This document shows, one piece after another, positions 23,041-34,105 of a DNA stretch of 64,000 nt. The notes beneath the pieces are model-generated. The model was not told the DNA's origin. It did no database searches and saw nothing but the letters and a program-made list of their open reading frames with translations. Within the stretch, counting starts at the first letter, position 1. Every line of letters starts with the position of its first letter. The translations under genes and the position numbers were made by a program. This DNA comes from Vicia villosa (Eukaryota > Streptophyta > Magnoliopsida > Fabales > Fabaceae), in NCBI RefSeq assembly GCF_029867415.1, contig NC_081182.1, positions 13,824,497 to 13,888,496 of the forward strand, given 5' to 3'.

Positions 23041-23665
23041 GGATTCGAGAGTATGCAGAAGATAGCGGCTAGTGACCGTTCAAGCCAGTCACTAAATCTC
23101 GTGGCCATCGAGAAGCCAATCGACGTGTACCAATGAATTTGTCCCTCGTGGGAAGGTTCTCTATGCGGAACACAACCTATCTAAGGACGATATGGACGAA
23201 GAGAAATCCCTACAGGCTAGGGATGTAATGTGTAAATGGAGATCCAAACCCTACAAGTTAGAGGGTGCGCGGGAATAAGCATGGAGTGACCGTTCAGGAC
23301 AGTCACTAGATTTCATAGCCATCGAGAGGCCAATCGAACGCATGCTAGTGAAGTTGTCCTTCAGGGAAGGACGCGTCATTGTGAAGACACATGGATGTAA
23401 CAGAAAATCCCTATATGCTAGGGAGTACGTAGTAGTAAGCACGGGGTGACCGTTCGAGACAGTCACTAGATCGCATGGCTATCGAGAGGCCAATTGACGT
23501 GCGTTAACGGAAATGTCCTTCGTGGGAAGGACGCGTAGTTGTAAGAATACAAGGATATAAAAGTAAAATCCCTACAGGCTAAGGGATGCATAGATGGTGA
23601 TGTCATTCGTGGGAAAGACATGATCTTTAGAAATTAGAGTCCCTACAGGCTAGGGACCACGTGGG
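23041..23665. repeat. Degenerate tandem repeat of about 190 bp in the Ogre-like leader
   Basis: Three to four diverged units, each containing GTGACCGTTC...CAGTCACTA, GCCATCGAGA(G/A)GCCAATCGA, GTCCTTCGTGGGAAGGAC and TCCCTACAGGCTAGGGA. The second, third and fourth blocks are short inverted repeats, so the transcript could form a row of hairpins. It lies about 0.9 kb downstream of the primer site, in what is normally the leader/gag region. Confidence 0.75.
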
Positions 23666-24485
23666 GATACCTGCAAAATCGAAACACATGGATATTCGAA
23701 GTATATAAATTGCAAACATATGAAGAGAACAGCAGCACAAAAGTCCTAGGTTCATAGGTTCGACGTAGCGGCTCTAGGGAGCCTACCCTTTTTTTTGGGA
23801 GTGTTCTAGAAGGTCTCATGGGGTCGTTCGTAGCCTCCGAGACTTTTTCGTCTCTTCGGATTTTGGAACAACTCATTTTATCCATGAGGTTCGAATTTTT
23901 GGGGTAGGTTCCCGGAGAGATCAGCTAAGTATCCAGTCCAGCCCTCCACAAAGTCAAGCTTCGTTTCGGACCTTTCCAAATACCTAACCCACTCCGAGTG
24001 GAGTTATCAGTGAGACTCGTAAGGCGATTCATGTCCCCTTTTGATCTCAAAGTTAACTCCCACACTTAGGTTTAACAACGATTTATATAAATCCCAGAAA
24101 ATGCAATAGAAATAAAAATATCCACTTAAATAAATATTTAATTCAATTGCAGTAATGAAATTGCAGAGGAAAATAAATAAAATTTAAATATTTACTAACC
24201 TCGAAATCCGGCTGCTTATGATTTTAAAAAAAATGCAATACACAACGAAGATTTAAATAAACAGACATTATTTAAATAACGAATATTTATTTTAAATGAT
24301 ATAAATAGATGAAATTATAGATAAATAAAATAAATTAAAATTAAAATTTTTTTTATATGTATTTTTTTAAAAAAGATAAACCTTCCCCAAACCCTAAAAA
24401 ATGGCAGGTTTGCCAAACCCTAAAATGCGCCAAACCTAAACCCTGCCAAAACCTATAGGAGCATAGTAATTCACCGTTATAGTTA
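23666..24485 (-). other. Ogre-like element leader, no gene seen
   Basis: Between the 190 bp repeats and the primer site. AT-rich near 24100-24370, no protein domain recognised. Confidence 0.55.
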
Positions 24486-24503
24486 TCCCCAGCAGAGTCG
24501 CCA
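24486..24503 (-). promoter_or_regulatory. Primer binding site of the Ogre-like element
   Basis: Minus-strand TGGCGACTCTGCTGGGGA, two bases downstream of the 5' LTR end at 24506. This is the primer site type of Tat/Ogre elements, usually assigned to tRNA-Arg. It fixes the element's orientation as minus. Confidence 0.85.
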
Positions 24504-24505
24504 GC

Positions 24506-26756
24506 TGTAGCAACCTGCCTAAAATTTTAACTTAGAGAGTCGCCACCTATTCTGAAGGGCGAATAGGAAACCCTACGCAGTATAGAGATCAGGGTAAGAT
24601 ACTATATTCGGGTCGAGGGAAGGTGTTAGGCACCCTCAACCCTTTCCTATTGGCTTTGAATCTAAGGATAAAGGTTTATGGCTAAGGAAGTGAATAGGGG
24701 GAAAATTGAGATTTTAGGGAAGGGGACTCGCCTTGTTGCCAAGTGCCTACGTATCTCCTTATGGAGAATCAGAGTCAACGTAGTTCGGGGCACAGGGTTG
24801 TACGCCTTTGAATTAGTATGAGGTTGTTTGAAGGCTTTTTGAATGGCCTATCGTAGTTTTGGAAGTTGCAAGGCATTTTGAATTGCCTAGGATAAAAATC
24901 CGGAGTTTGATTTGTTGTTTTAAGGTTTTGGGCGTACAACCCTGATTTTAATTTGTTACCATTAGTCGCGATAATCAATAGGTTTGATTACCATGGCTAA
25001 CGGACTAAAGGGAGGATTGCTAACCACTATAATCGATAGATTCAATTATCGCGAATAGCAAATGTGTATTTTAATTATTTAATTTTATCGTTATCCCTCA
25101 TAATTGATAGATTCACTTACAAATAATAACGAATTGGATAGAGGAAAATGCTAATCATCGTAACCAATAGCTTTGGTTAAAACCATTTAGCAAAAATGAG
25201 TTTATTTGAATTATATTTGATTAGAGAATTAAATAATTAATTGATTATTACCCACCACGATCAATTGATTTAATCGAAGCGAATAATAAATTAATTCGTA
25301 ATACTTTGGCCAAATGGCCAGTGGGATTGAGCAAACCCTAACGCATTCGTCCACTTCTAGGGTTTTTGTGTTTTTTATAATTAGAGGTTAAATTAATTAA
25401 ATCGAGATAATTAAATAATTGGGAAAATAATCAGGAGAGCAATTCTAAATTCTAATTATAGCCTAATCCTAATTTAATTTTACTATTAATTTAATCTTAA
25501 ACCAAATTACATATATTAGAAAAATATTGAGTTTAATTACATAATATATAAAAAGAATGATGAAACCTGGGCGTATTATCCCATGCGGTTGCCCTTGGAT
25601 GTCCACGGTGTGCTTGCAATCTTGTGGCCGTTGGATTTGAGCAGTGTTGAGATCCTGAAGGTGGCTGCGTGAAAGTCCATTGTAGGCATGCACTGGCTGT
25701 GTGTACTGGATCTGGAAACAAACCTTACCAAAGAAAATCAGAAAAATATATGTGGGATGCTGGGATCGAACCCAGGTCCCTTGGATTCCCAGTTCTTTCC
25801 AAAGCCAAGTGCGCTGCGCCTATCTCATGTTAATGTAACGAATCCAAAACATCATATACAAAAATAACATGACTAAAAACTCAAAAAAAGAATAAGACAC
25901 GGGGACGTGTCCTTCTTCCTCGCGAATCAACAGTGGTACGGCGGCAACAGCTTATCTCCATGGCCATTAATCTGCAAGCTTCAAACTCCATATACAAACA
26001 CTATAAATCACGAATAAAAGCCCAGATTGATTATATAAAACACCCCGAATCCGTTAAACCCTTGAATTCAAACTAAAATTGACTCTAAACAATTTCCCTA
26101 AAATCAAGAACATAAACCTTAACTATGGTGATTTGTTCAAATCACAACAAGAATTGAATTAAATGTACAGAAACGGTCTTATCATCAATCTAAACATAAT
26201 TACGTAATTGAAACCTGTTCATGATGCCTCCACAAGCGTAATCGGGCATAAGGCAAAAAGCCCAACCGTGAGCAAGCGTGGGGTTCCGCCGGATTGCTGC
26301 GGAATGGTGTTGTGATGGTGTCTTCGCGGTGGTTGCTCGCGTGGTGGCGTCGGTGGAGGAGAGTTACGTGAGGCTGACATCGCGTTTTCGCCGTGTGGTT
26401 GGGAGACGAAGCCATGGTGGTGTTGATGGCCATTGGTCTTCATCTGTAGAACAAAAGAGAAGAGAAAAAAACTAGCAAGAAGAAACAGAGCAATCAAATT
26501 GTTGCATATGGTTTTGTCCACAACACACACACCAATGTTACAGATTTTTCTTTAGTTATTGTATTGTTATAACAAACTTCCAATAGAATTGGTACGTCAA
26601 CAAGAGGCAGGTAGTATCTACATGGGTTAGAATTGGTCAAAGGGATCTCGCTGTTTTTTTCGGTCCCCCCTACTCCTAATGTCAAAATAATCCTTTTATA
26701 TTGTTCAAGTTAGGTTTTTTTTATACCTAATGGGCCTATTGCCCAATTAGCTTAAG

Positions 26757-26788
<32 letters not shown>

Positions 26789-27186
26789 CCAAAAATAATA
26801 AAAATCCCAAAAATTAATACTAACAATACTCCATAACCATAATTAACAATAATAGAAAATAATCACATCAAATATTAAAATTAATAATTAGACAATACTA
26901 ATTAATAATAATAGTTAAAAATGATCAAATCAGATATTGAAATAGTCCGACAAAAAATCACAAGCTATATGATTAATTGTGAAACGGACTAAAAAATCTC
27001 GAAGACAGCACAGATGGGTCAGGTGACTAGGCTCCAGCACTTTCTAACTTTAACCCTCATTTTAACCCAGGATATTCTGTAAGAACGCAGGTTTGACAAT
27101 AGGGATGTCAAACTCCATGATTCTTAATTTTGATCCTTGATGAATTAAAAGACACAAATTGACCGGGCAAATTTTGGGGTATGACA
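24506..27186 (-). repeat. 5' LTR of the Ogre-like element
   Basis: 2681 bp. It matches 15138-17818 at an offset of 9368 bp with no difference seen, and has TG...CA ends. It contains the second tRNA-like copy (25752-25830) and the (TA)n run near 26758. Confidence 0.93.
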
Positions 27187-27999
27187 CATGTAAAGGCAGT
27201 TTTCTCGTGGTCCGCCGGATTCACTGATATTTGATTGTATCCTGAATAACCATCCAGGAAACAATAGAAGTTTCTTCCGGCTAACCTCTCTAGCATTTGA
27301 TCCATAAAAGGTAATGGAAAGTGATCTTTTCTTGTTGCTTGGTTCAACCTCCTATAATCAATACACATACGCCACCCGGTCACCGCTCTCGAAGGAATCA
27401 ACTCGTTCTTCTCATTTCTCACAACCGTCAATCCACCCTTCTTAGGAACCACATGCACCAAACTCACCCATTCGCTATCGGAGATGGGATAAATCATCCC
27501 CGCCTCTAATAACTTCACAACCTCTTTTCTAACAACTTCTTTCATGGTTGGATTTAATCGCCTTTGAGGTTGTGCCACGGGCCGAAAATCATCTTCTAAC
27601 ATAATCTTATGCATACAATAGGCCGGACTAATACCCTTCAAGTCGGATAAAACCCATCCTATTGCTTCTTGATTCTTTGTCAATACCTCCTTCAATCGAT
27701 GCTCTTCCTTGCTAGACAAACCGTTATTAATGATAACCGGCTTAGTAGAATTGTCACCGAGAAACACGTATTTCAAGTGAGATGGTAACACATTCAACTC
27801 CACCTTTTGCTCTTCAACTTTAGGTTCATCCTTCAACTCTTCAATTTGAGTTTCAAATGGATTCATCTCATCACAAGCCTCTAAATTTCTCAAGCAATCT
27901 TCAATTTCTTTCTCTTGATGTTTGGTGAGAACTTCAAGAGCTTCCATTAAAGTCTTCTCAAGAGGATTCGACAAGTGCATTTGATTCTCCACTTTCATA
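27187..27999 (-). CDS. Athila reverse transcriptase, N-terminal part, with protease-RT linker
   Basis: Pol segment between the CACTA (upstream on the minus strand) and the Ogre-like element (downstream). The first 80 residues are an acidic linker; then comes the RT N-terminus: WVLSDLKGISPAYCMHKI, RPVAQPQRRLNPTMKEVVRK, EWVSLVHVVPKKGG, WRMCIDYRRLNQATRKDHFP, LPFMDQMLERLAG and FLDGYSGYNQISV, which includes the first catalytic Asp. The frame ends a few codons into the Ogre-like LTR (27108). The upstream Met coincides with the CACTA boundary, not with a natural start. Confidence 0.92.
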
Positions 28000-28027
28000 C
28001 ACTACGCCAAATTTAATTTTTAACAGC

Positions 28028-28370
28028 ACCCCTACTAAAGCGCTTCTAGTAAAAAGCGCTCTTATAGGTTGCACTAAAAACAAAATAAAAAAACACGCTA
28101 AAAAAGCGCTCTTAAAGGGGGGGGGGGGGTATGAGAGCGCTTCTGAAAAGCGCTGTGGTAGGGGGGGTGTATGAGAGCGCTTTTGAAAAGCGCTTTGGTA
28201 AGGGGGGGTATGAGAGCGCTTTTGAAAAGCGCTTTGGTAAGGGGGGGGTATGAGAGCGCTTTTCAAAGCGCTGCTATAGGGGGGTTTAATGAGAGCGCTT
28301 TCTGCTAAAAAGCGCTGGTATAGACCAGGCTATGAGAGCGCTTTTCAGAAGCGCTTTAGTAGCCTTTATT
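28028..28370. repeat. Left subterminal repeats of the CACTA
   Basis: Seven to nine copies of GAGAGCGCTTTTGAAAAGCGCT-like units, each nearly palindromic, separated by G-rich runs, including 10 or more Gs near 28118. In En/Spm such subterminal repeats bind the TNPA protein. Confidence 0.93.
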
Positions 28371-30378
28371 AGTAAAAATTAAAAACAAAAACACGCTTTC
28401 ACTTTCTCACTTTCTCTCTTTCGTTTTCTTTTTATTACTGTTTCTCACTTTCTCTGCAACCGAAAAACCCTCCGTCGTCGCCAGCCACAGCCACCACCGT
28501 TCGTCCCTCCGTCGCCAGCCACCACTGTTCGTCCCTCTGTCGCCAGCCACCACGTTCGTCCCTCCGTCGCCAGCCACCACCGTCGTTCTCTCCTCCGTCT
28601 GACTGTGCAAGGTAATATGATTTATGGGTTTAGTTTTAAGGGTTTCAACTAAGGGTTGCACTGCAATTTGAGAATGAAGCATATTACATGTTTGATTAAA
28701 TGTCTTTAGAGTGTTTAATTTTCATTGAATATTTTCTTACTTTTATGATATTTTCTTACTTGAGATGGTGATTTGGTGAGACAATTTTTATAATCTTGTT
28801 TTATTGTCTCTTTGTATCTGCAGAATCTGAATCTCTAAAAGAAAATTGCTTAACCTTGTTCCCAATATATCACCACTCTTCTTTCTCCTTAGTTCAGGTT
28901 TGTGCTCTTAACTATACTTAAGTATACTTAAGTTAGGTTGTTATGCTTCAGGTTTTGTTGACTTATTGGAACAATGTTTCGTGAGGTTTTATATAAAAGT
29001 ATAAGTTTTGAAGTTCTACTGTTATTTTGATTACATGAAAACTTTGGCATACTATTTCGTGAAGTATATTTATATATTTACTTATTTGTGGGATTGAGAA
29101 TGAAAATGCTATCTTTATTCTAAAACATGATCGTTGTGCACTATGAGCATGTTTGAATGTAATACAAACATTTCAACTCTTCCTCTTGCTATTTTGTAAA
29201 TTGAAAAAGGTGTCTTAGTTTGGTTTTGGATTTAATGTATGAGTTCATATTGATGTCTCTACTTTATTGCAACTTGGTTTATGGAATTCTACAAGTTTTG
29301 AAATGGATTGAACTATATTAAAACATGCTCATATATTAAATTGACTTTAAGAGATAAGAAGAACATATCTATATTTATTTCTGAAATGAAATGAGATGGG
29401 AAACATTCACATTATTCTCTTTCAAATTTTACATTATTTCATCTTGAACTTGTTTGAAGTGAATTTTGAGAGCCAATTTATACGTATATCATGGCTGTCC
29501 GGGATGTTGGTTTAGGGATTTAGAACTTGTTTTGAACCCAATTTCTCATGGTACAATGTGACTTCTTGCATCTTGTTTCATTTTTGGTTTGAAAATTGTG
29601 TTTGTTTGTGAGTTTACTTGAATTTGAATGAATTTGACATAATGATACAATGCTGATTTTTTTAAGCTATGGATTATGACCTAATTTTTATATTCTTCAA
29701 TTAAGTTTTTTATTTTATATTTTTTAGGAATATCTTTGCTAGATAGGGGTTACTTGTGAAGAGTGAAAGTTTGATCTCATTCAAGAAGTTGCTTTCTACT
29801 ATACAGGTAATTAATTGCTTTCCATTGACACAATTTCTAGTGTTGTCAATGTTATAGATTTGTGACTTATTCTTTTTGTATTGATAGGGGTTACTTGTGA
29901 AGAGTGAAAGTTTGATCTCATTCAAGAATCTTACATTGTGTGGGTCTACAAGTTGCTTACTACTATACAGGTAATATATTGTTCTCTCTCGCCAAAGTAA
30001 TATGTTGAGTTTTATTGCTTCTGATTCATTCCGTAATATGTTGCGTTTTATTGCTTCTGATTCATTGCGTTTTATTGACAGAAACGCATTATACCGTTCT
30101 GTTCCTAAATAATTAGTTGTTTTTGTTTAGCTTAATTAATTAAGACATGAGTGTAATACTCATTATTCCGACATGTGGAATATTCTCTGATTTTGAAGTG
30201 ATGAACTTACTAACTTTGTAACTTTTAGATTATATTAAGTAATACTCATTATTCCGACATGATATCAATTTCGTTAATCGTTAAGTGATGTACTTACTAA
30301 CTTTGTGAATTGAATTCGCCATAGGGGTTACTTGTGAAGAGTGAAAGTTTGACCGTTTTTGTTTAGCTTAATTAAGTC
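28371..30378 (+). promoter_or_regulatory. CACTA 5' leader region with duplicated exon-like blocks
   Basis: No coding sequence. Near 28470-28590 is a 23 bp repeat (CGTCCCTCCGTCGCCAGCCA) in three to four copies. A block starting ATAGGGGTTACTTGTGAAG occurs three times (29742-29806, 29883-29970, 30321-30352). The first two copies end ACTATACAG|GTAAT, like an exon with a splice donor. GTTTAGCTTAATTAA and CTCATTATTCCGACATG also occur twice. This suggests a spliced leader grown by duplication. Confidence 0.55.
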
Positions 30379-33300
30379 ATGGATAAGACATGGATGAGAT
30401 CAAACCGATTGTCGAAAGAGTACGAGAAAGGGGTATGGAAATTCGTTGAGTTTGCGGTTGCGCACTCCGAAGACCCGCTTCGAATGCCGTGTCCTTGCTT
30501 GGGTTGCTGTTATGGGGATAAGGTTGACGGGAAAAAGTTGGGATCCCATTTACTACGGTTTGGAATTGATAGAAGTTATACATGTTGGACAATGCATGGT
30601 GAGAAAAGTAACGGGAATGCTGGGTCGAGTTGTAATAGGAAGTATGCTTCAAACGACGATTGCACAGACACATACGATTGCGACCGAGTCGAAGAGATTG
30701 CAGAAGCGCTTGAAGAAGATCTTGCGGATTGTCCCAAAATGTTTGAGAGGTTGGTAAGCGATGCAGAGAAACCGTTGTATGATGGTTGTTCAAAATTCAC
30801 AAGATTGTCTGCGGTGTTAAAGTTGTACAACTTAAAGGCGGACAATGGATGGTCGGATAAAAGTTTCACAGAGTTATTAGCCCTTATGAAAGATATGCTA
30901 CCAGAGGATAATGTTCTTCCCAATCGAACGTATGAAGCCAAAAAGATGTTGTCCTCTATTGGCATGAGCTATGATAAGATACATGCATGTCCAAACGATT
31001 GCGTTTTGTTTCGAAACGAGTATGCAGCGTTGAATGAGTGTCCTAAATGTGGTGCCCCTCGATATAAGAAAAAGTTGTCTCCTGCTAAAGTCTTATGGTA
31101 TTTTCCTATAATTCCGAGATTTAGACGCATGTATCGTAGTGAGACCGATTCAAGACACTTGACTTGGCATGCAGATGAAAGAATTATTGATGGAAAGTTG
31201 CGACATCCGGCAGACTCACCACAATGGATGAAAGTTGATACTGAATATCCTGAATTTGGAAAAGAAGCAAGAAACCTTCGGTTGTCATTGTCTACTGATG
31301 GAATGAACCCGCATGGTATTCAAAGTATCTCGCATAGCACATGGCCTGTGATTCTTATGATCTATAACCTACCTCCGTGGCTATGTATGAAGCGTAAGTA
31401 CATGATGTTATCTATGCTAATTTCTGGGCCTAAACAACCAGGGAATGACATAGATGTATACTTGGCACCCTTAATCGAAGATTTAAAGTTTTTGTGGGAG
31501 AACGGTGTGGAGGTTTACGATGGGTATAGGAAGGAAAGTTTCAACTTGAGGGCGATGTTGTTTGGAACAATTAATGATTTTCCAGCATACGGAAATCTAT
31601 CCGGGTACAGCAATAAAGGTCAAAAGGCGTGTCCCGTTTGTGAAGATGAAACCGATACGACACGATTGGAGCTTTGTCAGAAGAATGTCTTTCTCGGCCA
31701 TCGTAGATTCTTAAATTCTAATCATCACTACCGTGGGTGGAGAAAAGCATTCAACGGAAAGGCCGAACACGGTACAGCCCCGCCTTTTTTGTCAGGTGAT
31801 CAAATTTTTGAAAAGGTGAAAGATGTGAGCACTCAGTTTGGCAAGCCTTTTGCACATTCACTTGTCAAGGGTGGGTGGAAGAAGAAGTCAATTTTTTTTG
31901 AACTTCCATATTGGAAGTCGTTGTACGTAAGACATTTCCTGGATGTTATGCATATTGAAAAAAATGTATTTGACAGCGTCATAGGTACGTTACTCAATAT
32001 ACAAGGAAAGTCTAAGGATGGCCTTAACATAAGGAAGGACATGGTAAACATGGGAATGAGAACTGAATTGGGACCCGTGACGAAAGGAAGACGAACATAT
32101 CTGCCACCTGCTGTTTACACTCTATCTAGAAAGGAGAAGAAAACATTGTGTAAGTTTCTCAGTGAAGTTAAAGTTCCAGAAGGCTACTCTTCAGATATTA
32201 GAAGACTTGTGTCCATGAAAGACCTCAAGTTAAAGAGTTTGAAGACGCATGATTGTCATGTTATAATGGAACATTTTTTACCAATAGGTATACGTTCTAT
32301 TCTTCCAGAAAAAGTAAGAAGCGCAATAACTAAGCTGTGTTTCTTCTTCAGGTCAATTTGCAGTAAGGTGGTCGATCCCGCGATCTTACCAACATTGCAA
32401 AAAGAGATAGTTGTTACTTTATGTGATCTTGAAATGTATTTTCCTCCCTCGTTTTTTGACATAATGGTTCATCTAGTCGTGCATCTTATGAAAGAGACAC
32501 AATTGTGCGGACCAGCTTATATGAGATGGATGTACCCTGCTGAACGTTATATGAAAATATTAAAAGGGTACGTGAAAAACAGAAGTCGACCGGAGGGCTG
32601 TATTGCGGAACGATACGTTGTTGAAGAAGCGGTTGAGTTTTGTACTGAATATCTGTCAAATGTTCAATCTATTGGACTCCCTAAGTCTCATATTGTCGAA
32701 AAAAAAGAAGGAAAAAGGCTAATTGGAAATAAAGTTGTGACAGTATCAATGGTCGAACGGGATCAAGCGCACTTGTATGTTCTGCACAATGAGATTGAGG
32801 TTGAGCCGTATGTTGAAATGCACAAGATTGTTCTCCGAGATTTAAATCCAAATAGAAATGAGAACTGGATAGTACGAGAGCACAATCGAAGTTTCATACC
32901 GTGGTTTAGGGATCATATTTATTCAAAGTATCGTTCAGATCCTGCTTCAGTAACAGAAAGGTTGAGATGCTTAGCCTATGGTCCAACTGTAATTGTGCTT
33001 TCTTATAGCGCATACGCAATTAATGGATACACATTTTATACCAAAGAACAGGATGATAAAAGTACTATGCAAAATAGTGGTGTTACCTTGGTGGCTGAAG
33101 CAATGCACATATCAAGTGCGAATGACTTAAATCCGAAATTTGCAAATTTGTCATATTTTGGGGTTATCGAGCGCATTTTGGTGTTTGATTACGCGAAGTT
33201 TCAGATTCCTGTATTTGGTTGCAAGTGGGTTGAAAATAATAGTGGCATACGAATGGATAAGTCAGGATTTTTGCAAGTGGATCTCAATAGGGTAGGGTAC

Positions 33301-33591
33301 AAAGATGAGCCTTTCATTCTAGCCTCTCAAGCTAAACAAGTGTTCTATGTCAATGATCCTTCAAGTACGAAATGGTCTATAGTGCTTTTATCTAACAAAA
33401 TAGTTGATGAAAACATTGAAGATCAAGGTGATATTGGTGTTGGCATTGATTCTTGTACAAGAAGCGATCAAAATGAGAATGAATCTTGTACTAGAAATGA
33501 TCATAATGAGGGTATTTGGATTAATCCAACCGTCCGCGTTGTTAAGAGACGCGTTGAACACAATCCTACCAAGAAAAGAAAGAGACGTTAG
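30379..33591 (+). CDS. TNP2-like CACTA transposase
   Basis: A nuclear transposase that cuts and joins the CACTA ends. The open frame gives 1070 residues with no stop or intron. Residues 4-75 form the Transpos_assoc domain (MDKTWMRSNRLSKEYEKGV, with PCPCLGCC). Residues 230-560 are the Transposase_21/TNP2 core: SLSTDGMNPHG (first catalytic Asp), KQPGNDIDVYLAPLIEDL, KACPVCEDETD, HYRGWRKAFN and FLDVMHIEKNVFDSVIGTLL. Residues 615-775 match DUF4218 (VTLCDLEMYFPPSFFDIMVH, AYMRWMYPAERYM, EGCIAERYVVEEAVEF). Residues 925-1010 match DUF4216 (YFGVIERILVFDYAKF, DEPFILASQAKQVFYV). A Lys/Arg-rich tail (KKRKRR) may be a nuclear signal. The start MDKTWM is the family's usual one. Length is normal, so I expect activity. 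Confidence 0.95.
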   Translation: MDKTWMRSNRLSKEYEKGVWKFVEFAVAHSEDPLRMPCPCLGCCYGDKVDGKKLGSHLLRFGIDRSYTCWTMHGEKSNGNAGSSCNRKYASNDDCTDTYDCDRVEEIAEALEEDLADCPKMFERLVSDAEKPLYDGCSKFTRLSAVLKLYNLKADNGWSDKSFTELLALMKDMLPEDNVLPNRTYEAKKMLSSIGMSYDKIHACPNDCVLFRNEYAALNECPKCGAPRYKKKLSPAKVLWYFPIIPRFRRMYRSETDSRHLTWHADERIIDGKLRHPADSPQWMKVDTEYPEFGKEARNLRLSLSTDGMNPHGIQSISHSTWPVILMIYNLPPWLCMKRKYMMLSMLISGPKQPGNDIDVYLAPLIEDLKFLWENGVEVYDGYRKESFNLRAMLFGTINDFPAYGNLSGYSNKGQKACPVCEDETDTTRLELCQKNVFLGHRRFLNSNHHYRGWRKAFNGKAEHGTAPPFLSGDQIFEKVKDVSTQFGKPFAHSLVKGGWKKKSIFFELPYWKSLYVRHFLDVMHIEKNVFDSVIGTLLNIQGKSKDGLNIRKDMVNMGMRTELGPVTKGRRTYLPPAVYTLSRKEKKTLCKFLSEVKVPEGYSSDIRRLVSMKDLKLKSLKTHDCHVIMEHFLPIGIRSILPEKVRSAITKLCFFFRSICSKVVDPAILPTLQKEIVVTLCDLEMYFPPSFFDIMVHLVVHLMKETQLCGPAYMRWMYPAERYMKILKGYVKNRSRPEGCIAERYVVEEAVEFCTEYLSNVQSIGLPKSHIVEKKEGKRLIGNKVVTVSMVERDQAHLYVLHNEIEVEPYVEMHKIVLRDLNPNRNENWIVREHNRSFIPWFRDHIYSKYRSDPASVTERLRCLAYGPTVIVLSYSAYAINGYTFYTKEQDDKSTMQNSGVTLVAEAMHISSANDLNPKFANLSYFGVIERILVFDYAKFQIPVFGCKWVENNSGIRMDKSGFLQVDLNRVGYKDEPFILASQAKQVFYVNDPSSTKWSIVLLSNKIVDENIEDQGDIGVGIDSCTRSDQNENESCTRNDHNEGIWINPTVRVVKRRVEHNPTKKRKRR

Positions 33592-34105
33592 TGATAAAGG
33601 TAATAGTTTTATTCACTTTGTACCGATTGTTTTATTCAATAGTATAGTACTTATTCAATTTGTTTTATTCAATTTGTACCGATTGTTTTATTCAATTTGT
33701 ACCGATTATTTTATTCAATTTTTACCGACTAATTTGTTTTGAACCATGTATCCGTTTGTCGACTTCTTTACATGTAAATATACTATTTTGACGATTCCGG
33801 AGCTGCTCATGCACTTATCTTTACATTTCGGGACTGTTTTTTTATCGGTTTTGCTTCTGCCCGTAATCAAAAGTCGGGCTTAGGGTCTGAATTTCGGAAA
33901 ACCGACTTTATTTTTGAGTCCGTGGGGACGTTTTACCATAGCCATGTAAATTTCGTTCAATTCCGACAACTTTCTTTTTTGACGCTCATTTTGATTTGTA
34001 CCGATTTCGTTTCCGATACACTTGTTCATGCATGGTTTGACTTGTATAGATTGTAAGCTTATTAATAGTGTACTAATGTGCTTTACTTTGTTTGATACAG
34101 GTTCA
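33592..34105 (+). other. CACTA intergenic region with 23 bp repeats
   Basis: After the TNP2 stop a unit like TTTGTACCGATTGTTTTATTCAA recurs four to five times (about 33615-33730), in the transposase 3' untranslated region. The second gene's leader follows, with a splice acceptor TTTGATACAG at 34100 just before the ATG. Confidence 0.6.

Larger units (their letters stand above)
15138..27186 (-). mobile_element. Non-autonomous Ogre/Tat-like LTR element (LARD type)
   Basis: A 12,049 bp insertion in the Athila RT gene, flanked by CATGT (15133-15137 and 27187-27191). It has two 2681 bp LTRs. On the minus strand they begin TGTCATACCCCAAAATTTG, the usual start of legume Ogre LTRs, and end AGGTTGCTACA. 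The minus-strand primer site TGGCGACTCTGCTGGGGA (24503-24486) is of the Tat/Ogre kind. The 6.7 kb interior has no gag, protease, RT or integrase; it is made of tandem repeats and short degenerate units. It must have moved using another element's proteins. The LTRs look identical by eye, so insertion is very recent. Confidence 0.9.
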
